Part shown: positions 62,768 through 64,000 of the stretch, one piece after another | Layout of the letters: the number at the start of each line of letters is the position of its first letter | How positions within the stretch are numbered: the first letter of the stretch is position 1 | Assembly (NCBI GenBank): GCA_016861345.1 | Contig: BOLD01000003.1 | Location: 1-64,000 of the forward strand | Direction: 5' to 3' | From: Oligoflexia bacterium | GTDB lineage: Bacteria > Bdellovibrionota > Bdellovibrionia > Bdellovibrionales > Bdellovibrionaceae | Length of the DNA stretch: 64,000 nt | Notes under the pieces: model-generated | The model's input: the letters and a program-made list of their open reading frames with translations, nothing else | Databases searched by the model: none | What the model was told of the DNA's origin: nothing | Program-made: the position numbers and the translations under genes

Positions 62768-63579
62768 GAACACCAAGCAAAAAAGTTATTTTAGATTCTT
62801 TAGAATTTGCAGCTCGATGGGGTTTTCTAACGCAGCAAATTTTCTTCGAGTTCATTTGTCAGATGAGTCAGGCACAACAGTACCGATACTGGAGCTATCT
62901 TGTGAGTTCTGGCCTATTTGTGAAATCCCGTCACTCAGCGAACAATCTTATTTTGGGAAAAAAAGGACGAGCGGATTTTGGTGATTCAGCGCGGCCCGCA
63001 CGATCTCATTTTTATGTCGAACACGATGCCATTGTCGCAAGATTCTTATTCGCATTTGAAGATCGAGGATTGATTGTGAATTCCTGGCTTGAAGATGAGT
63101 TCATGCGCAATCCTGTCGAAGCCTATGACATTCTGGGTATGCCCCAGATTCAGCGTGTGCCGGATCTGGTTTTTGATTTGAAAACGGCGAATGATTCTAC
63201 TGTTCGATGTGCGTTAGAAATCGAACGGGTCACTAAGTCTCAATCGCGGTATGCGAAAATGGCGCTGGCGTATTTGAACGCCAGCAAAATTGACGTGATC
63301 CTTTTTGGCTGCGTCCATCCAACGACAGAAAGAGTTGTACGACGGGCTTTCAACACGGCAGCTCATTTGGAATCTAAACGAGTTCCAGGAACATTCTTGA
63401 TTGATGAATTTGATCCTGCATCGCTTGCGACAACGCTCAAATTTCACAGCAATACAATGAGCATTGAACGTTTCATTGAAGTGGCGACAAAGCAAACCGT
63501 CCCGAGCATGAGAAAATCAGGAGAAAAACGCGAGTATGAATTCTCACGCGAAATCAATCAGAAATCGGAGGCTGCATGA
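62764..63579 (+). CDS. replication-relaxation-like protein
   Basis: 271 residues from the ATG at 62764. An N-terminal winged-helix region (EFAARWGFLTQQIFFEFICQ, HTH-like) and a core with PDLVFDLKTANDSTVRCALE then IERVTKSQSRYAKM (near 153-180) resemble the replication-relaxation (MobC-like) family, in which D...E-x-x-R residues form a restriction-endonuclease-like fold. It may bind oriT or act in plasmid processing. It lies between the coupling protein and a last gene cut by the window edge; the relaxase should be further right. Confidence 0.6.
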   Translation: MRTPSKKVILDSLEFAARWGFLTQQIFFEFICQMSQAQQYRYWSYLVSSGLFVKSRHSANNLILGKKGRADFGDSARPARSHFYVEHDAIVARFLFAFEDRGLIVNSWLEDEFMRNPVEAYDILGMPQIQRVPDLVFDLKTANDSTVRCALEIERVTKSQSRYAKMALAYLNASKIDVILFGCVHPTTERVVRRAFNTAAHLESKRVPGTFLIDEFDPASLATTLKFHSNTMSIERFIEVATKQTVPSMRKSGEKREYEFSREINQKSEAA

Positions 63580-64000
63580 TGAGTTTCCAAAGCAAATTCA
63601 ACATGATCGCGGCCACCCAGTCCCGTCCCCCTAAATCTACGATTTTTCCTGACCACTCCCACCCAACGATGTTGGTTGAAAGTGGTCAGGAACCGGGGGA
63701 CGGGACTCGGTGGAAGAGTTGGAAAATAAAAAAGAACAATAAAGAAGAAAATAAAAGGGGGAGATACAAAACGAAACAAAGAGAATTAGATCAGGTAGGC
63801 CAATGGATTGAGTGGCTGTTGATTGAAGATTTGGCGGTGTTTGATGTGAGTGGATTCGGACAAAGCCTTGCGAGAGGCCTACCTGATCTAATTCTCGTCG
63901 CTCCATATGATGAGAGTAGACGTTCCGTCTACTCTCGGCGCGGATGGGATTGCCACAAGTGGCAACCCGCTGTTCTCTGTGTCGCGCTCAGGCGCGACTT
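63576..64000 (+). CDS. unidentified gene, 3' end outside window
   Basis: Open frame from ATGATG at 63576 to the right edge, at least 141 codons without a stop. The ATG overlaps the upstream stop (ATGA) and GGAGG lies four bases before. The N-terminus encodes a hairpin-rich element and then a basic Lys/Asn-rich stretch (near residues 47-70), followed by a more normal sequence (QWIEWLLIEDLAVFDVSGFG...GLPDLILVAPYDES). GLPDLILVA has a nuclease-like D-x-I-x-V look, but no family is recognised. Confidence 0.5.
   Translation, partial: MMSFQSKFNMIAATQSRPPKSTIFPDHSHPTMLVESGQEPGDGTRWKSWKIKKNNKEENKRGRYKTKQRELDQVGQWIEWLLIEDLAVFDVSGFGQSLARGLPDLILVAPYDESRRSVYSRRGWDCHKWQPAVLCVALRRD
63616..63710. repeat. 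95-bp nested inverted repeat
   Basis: Outer arms CCCAGTCCCGTCCCCC (63616-63631) and GGGGGACGGGACTCGG (63695-63710), differing at one position; middle arms TTCCTGACCACT (63646-63657) and AGTGGTCAGGAA (63681-63692), perfect; inner CCAAC/GTTGG (63663-63675). The GGGGACGGGA-type arm resembles the palindromes served by REP-associated tyrosine transposases. It lies inside the last open frame. Confidence 0.75.
63781..63896. repeat. 21-bp perfect inverted repeat, 74-bp spacing
   Basis: The 21 bases at 63781-63801, starting GAGAATTAGATC and ending GTAGGCC, recur as an exact reverse complement at 63876-63896. The match stops sharply on both sides. Both arms are in the open frame that runs to the window edge. 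Confidence 0.85.
63912..63998. repeat. cluster of three perfect hairpins
   Basis: GAGAGTAGACG-TTC-CGTCTACTCTC (63912-63936, 11-bp stem), TTGCCAC-AA-GTGGCAA (63950-63965, 7-bp) and GTCGCGC-TCAG-GCGCGAC (63981-63998, 7-bp), within 87 bases. No T-runs follow. They continue the hairpin-rich tract begun at 63616. Confidence 0.75.

Overview
The window starts inside the 3' part of a 23S rRNA gene, followed by 5S rRNA and a strong terminator. After that come about 20 kb of AT-rich, chromosome-like genes and then about 42 kb of accessory DNA. The mix of genes suggests a predatory-type bacterium of the Bdellovibrionota (Bdellovibrio / Pseudobdellovibrio-like). It includes FecR and VWA surface proteins, many hybrid histidine kinases, a glycine-rich surface protein, NnrS with hemerythrin, and an IorAB plus ADP-forming acyl-CoA synthetase module. 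This placement is inferred from gene content; the rRNA was not compared with any database.

Region 1 (1-21.8 kb). rRNA end; a small anchored protein; a VWA lipoprotein; a large FecR-domain protein with a barrel-like C-terminus; a translationally coupled four-gene operon (membrane sensor kinase, soluble receiver-kinase, CheY-like receiver, glycine-rich surface protein); a secreted thioredoxin-fold protein; an operon iorA-iorB-ADP-forming acyl-CoA synthetase for 2-oxoacid oxidation with substrate-level ATP formation; NnrS plus a hemerythrin-like protein; a KefB-type antiporter with a MORN-like partner; and an FmdE-like protein.

Region 2 (21.8-34.4 kb). A serine-recombinase remnant may mark the edge of the accessory DNA. 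It is followed by an arsenic cluster (arsC, acr3, arsR, OsmC-like), then nhaA and an oppositely oriented 49-codon membrane protein. These last two share a 17-nt leader motif next to a hairpin, which makes a candidate cation-sensing RNA. A clear fluoride (crcB-type) riboswitch then precedes a seven-gene operon: CLC-F fluoride exporter, DUF190 protein, PAP2 phosphatase, MFS transporter, inorganic pyrophosphatase, second PAP2 phosphatase and a Cys-based phosphatase. A CoiA-like nuclease and a CGNR zinc-finger protein follow, divergently oriented.

Region 3 (34.4-40 kb). An overlapping five-gene operon encodes an NtrC-type activator, a small secreted peptide with two cysteines, a family 5 (oligopeptide) solute-binding protein, a short YcaO-like protein and a hybrid histidine kinase. 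I do not recognise this combination. It is one of two main candidates for an undescribed system.

Region 4 (40-52.8 kb). Three HTH regulators and a defence-type operon: small protein, DEAD/SNF2-type helicase with a C-terminal DUF3883 nuclease-like domain, DUF1156 adenine methylase, DUF499 ATPase with an N-terminal HEPN-like region, SfsA nuclease-family protein and ASCH protein. A divergent HTH gene and two copies of an 18-bp operator suggest self-regulated expression.

Region 5 (53-64 kb). A compact conjugative type IV secretion operon: small zinc-ribbon genes, pilin, VirB3-, VirB4-, VirB5-, VirB6-, VirB8-, VirB9- and VirB10-like proteins, coupling protein, lipoprotein and a replication-relaxation-like protein. 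Several genes carry near-perfect Shine-Dalgarno sequences. The window ends in an open reading frame full of inverted repeats. No relaxase, VirB11 or integrase with a catalytic domain is visible, so the rest of the element must lie to the right. Regions 2 to 5 look like an integrated conjugative element or plasmid-derived island carrying resistance and defence cargo.
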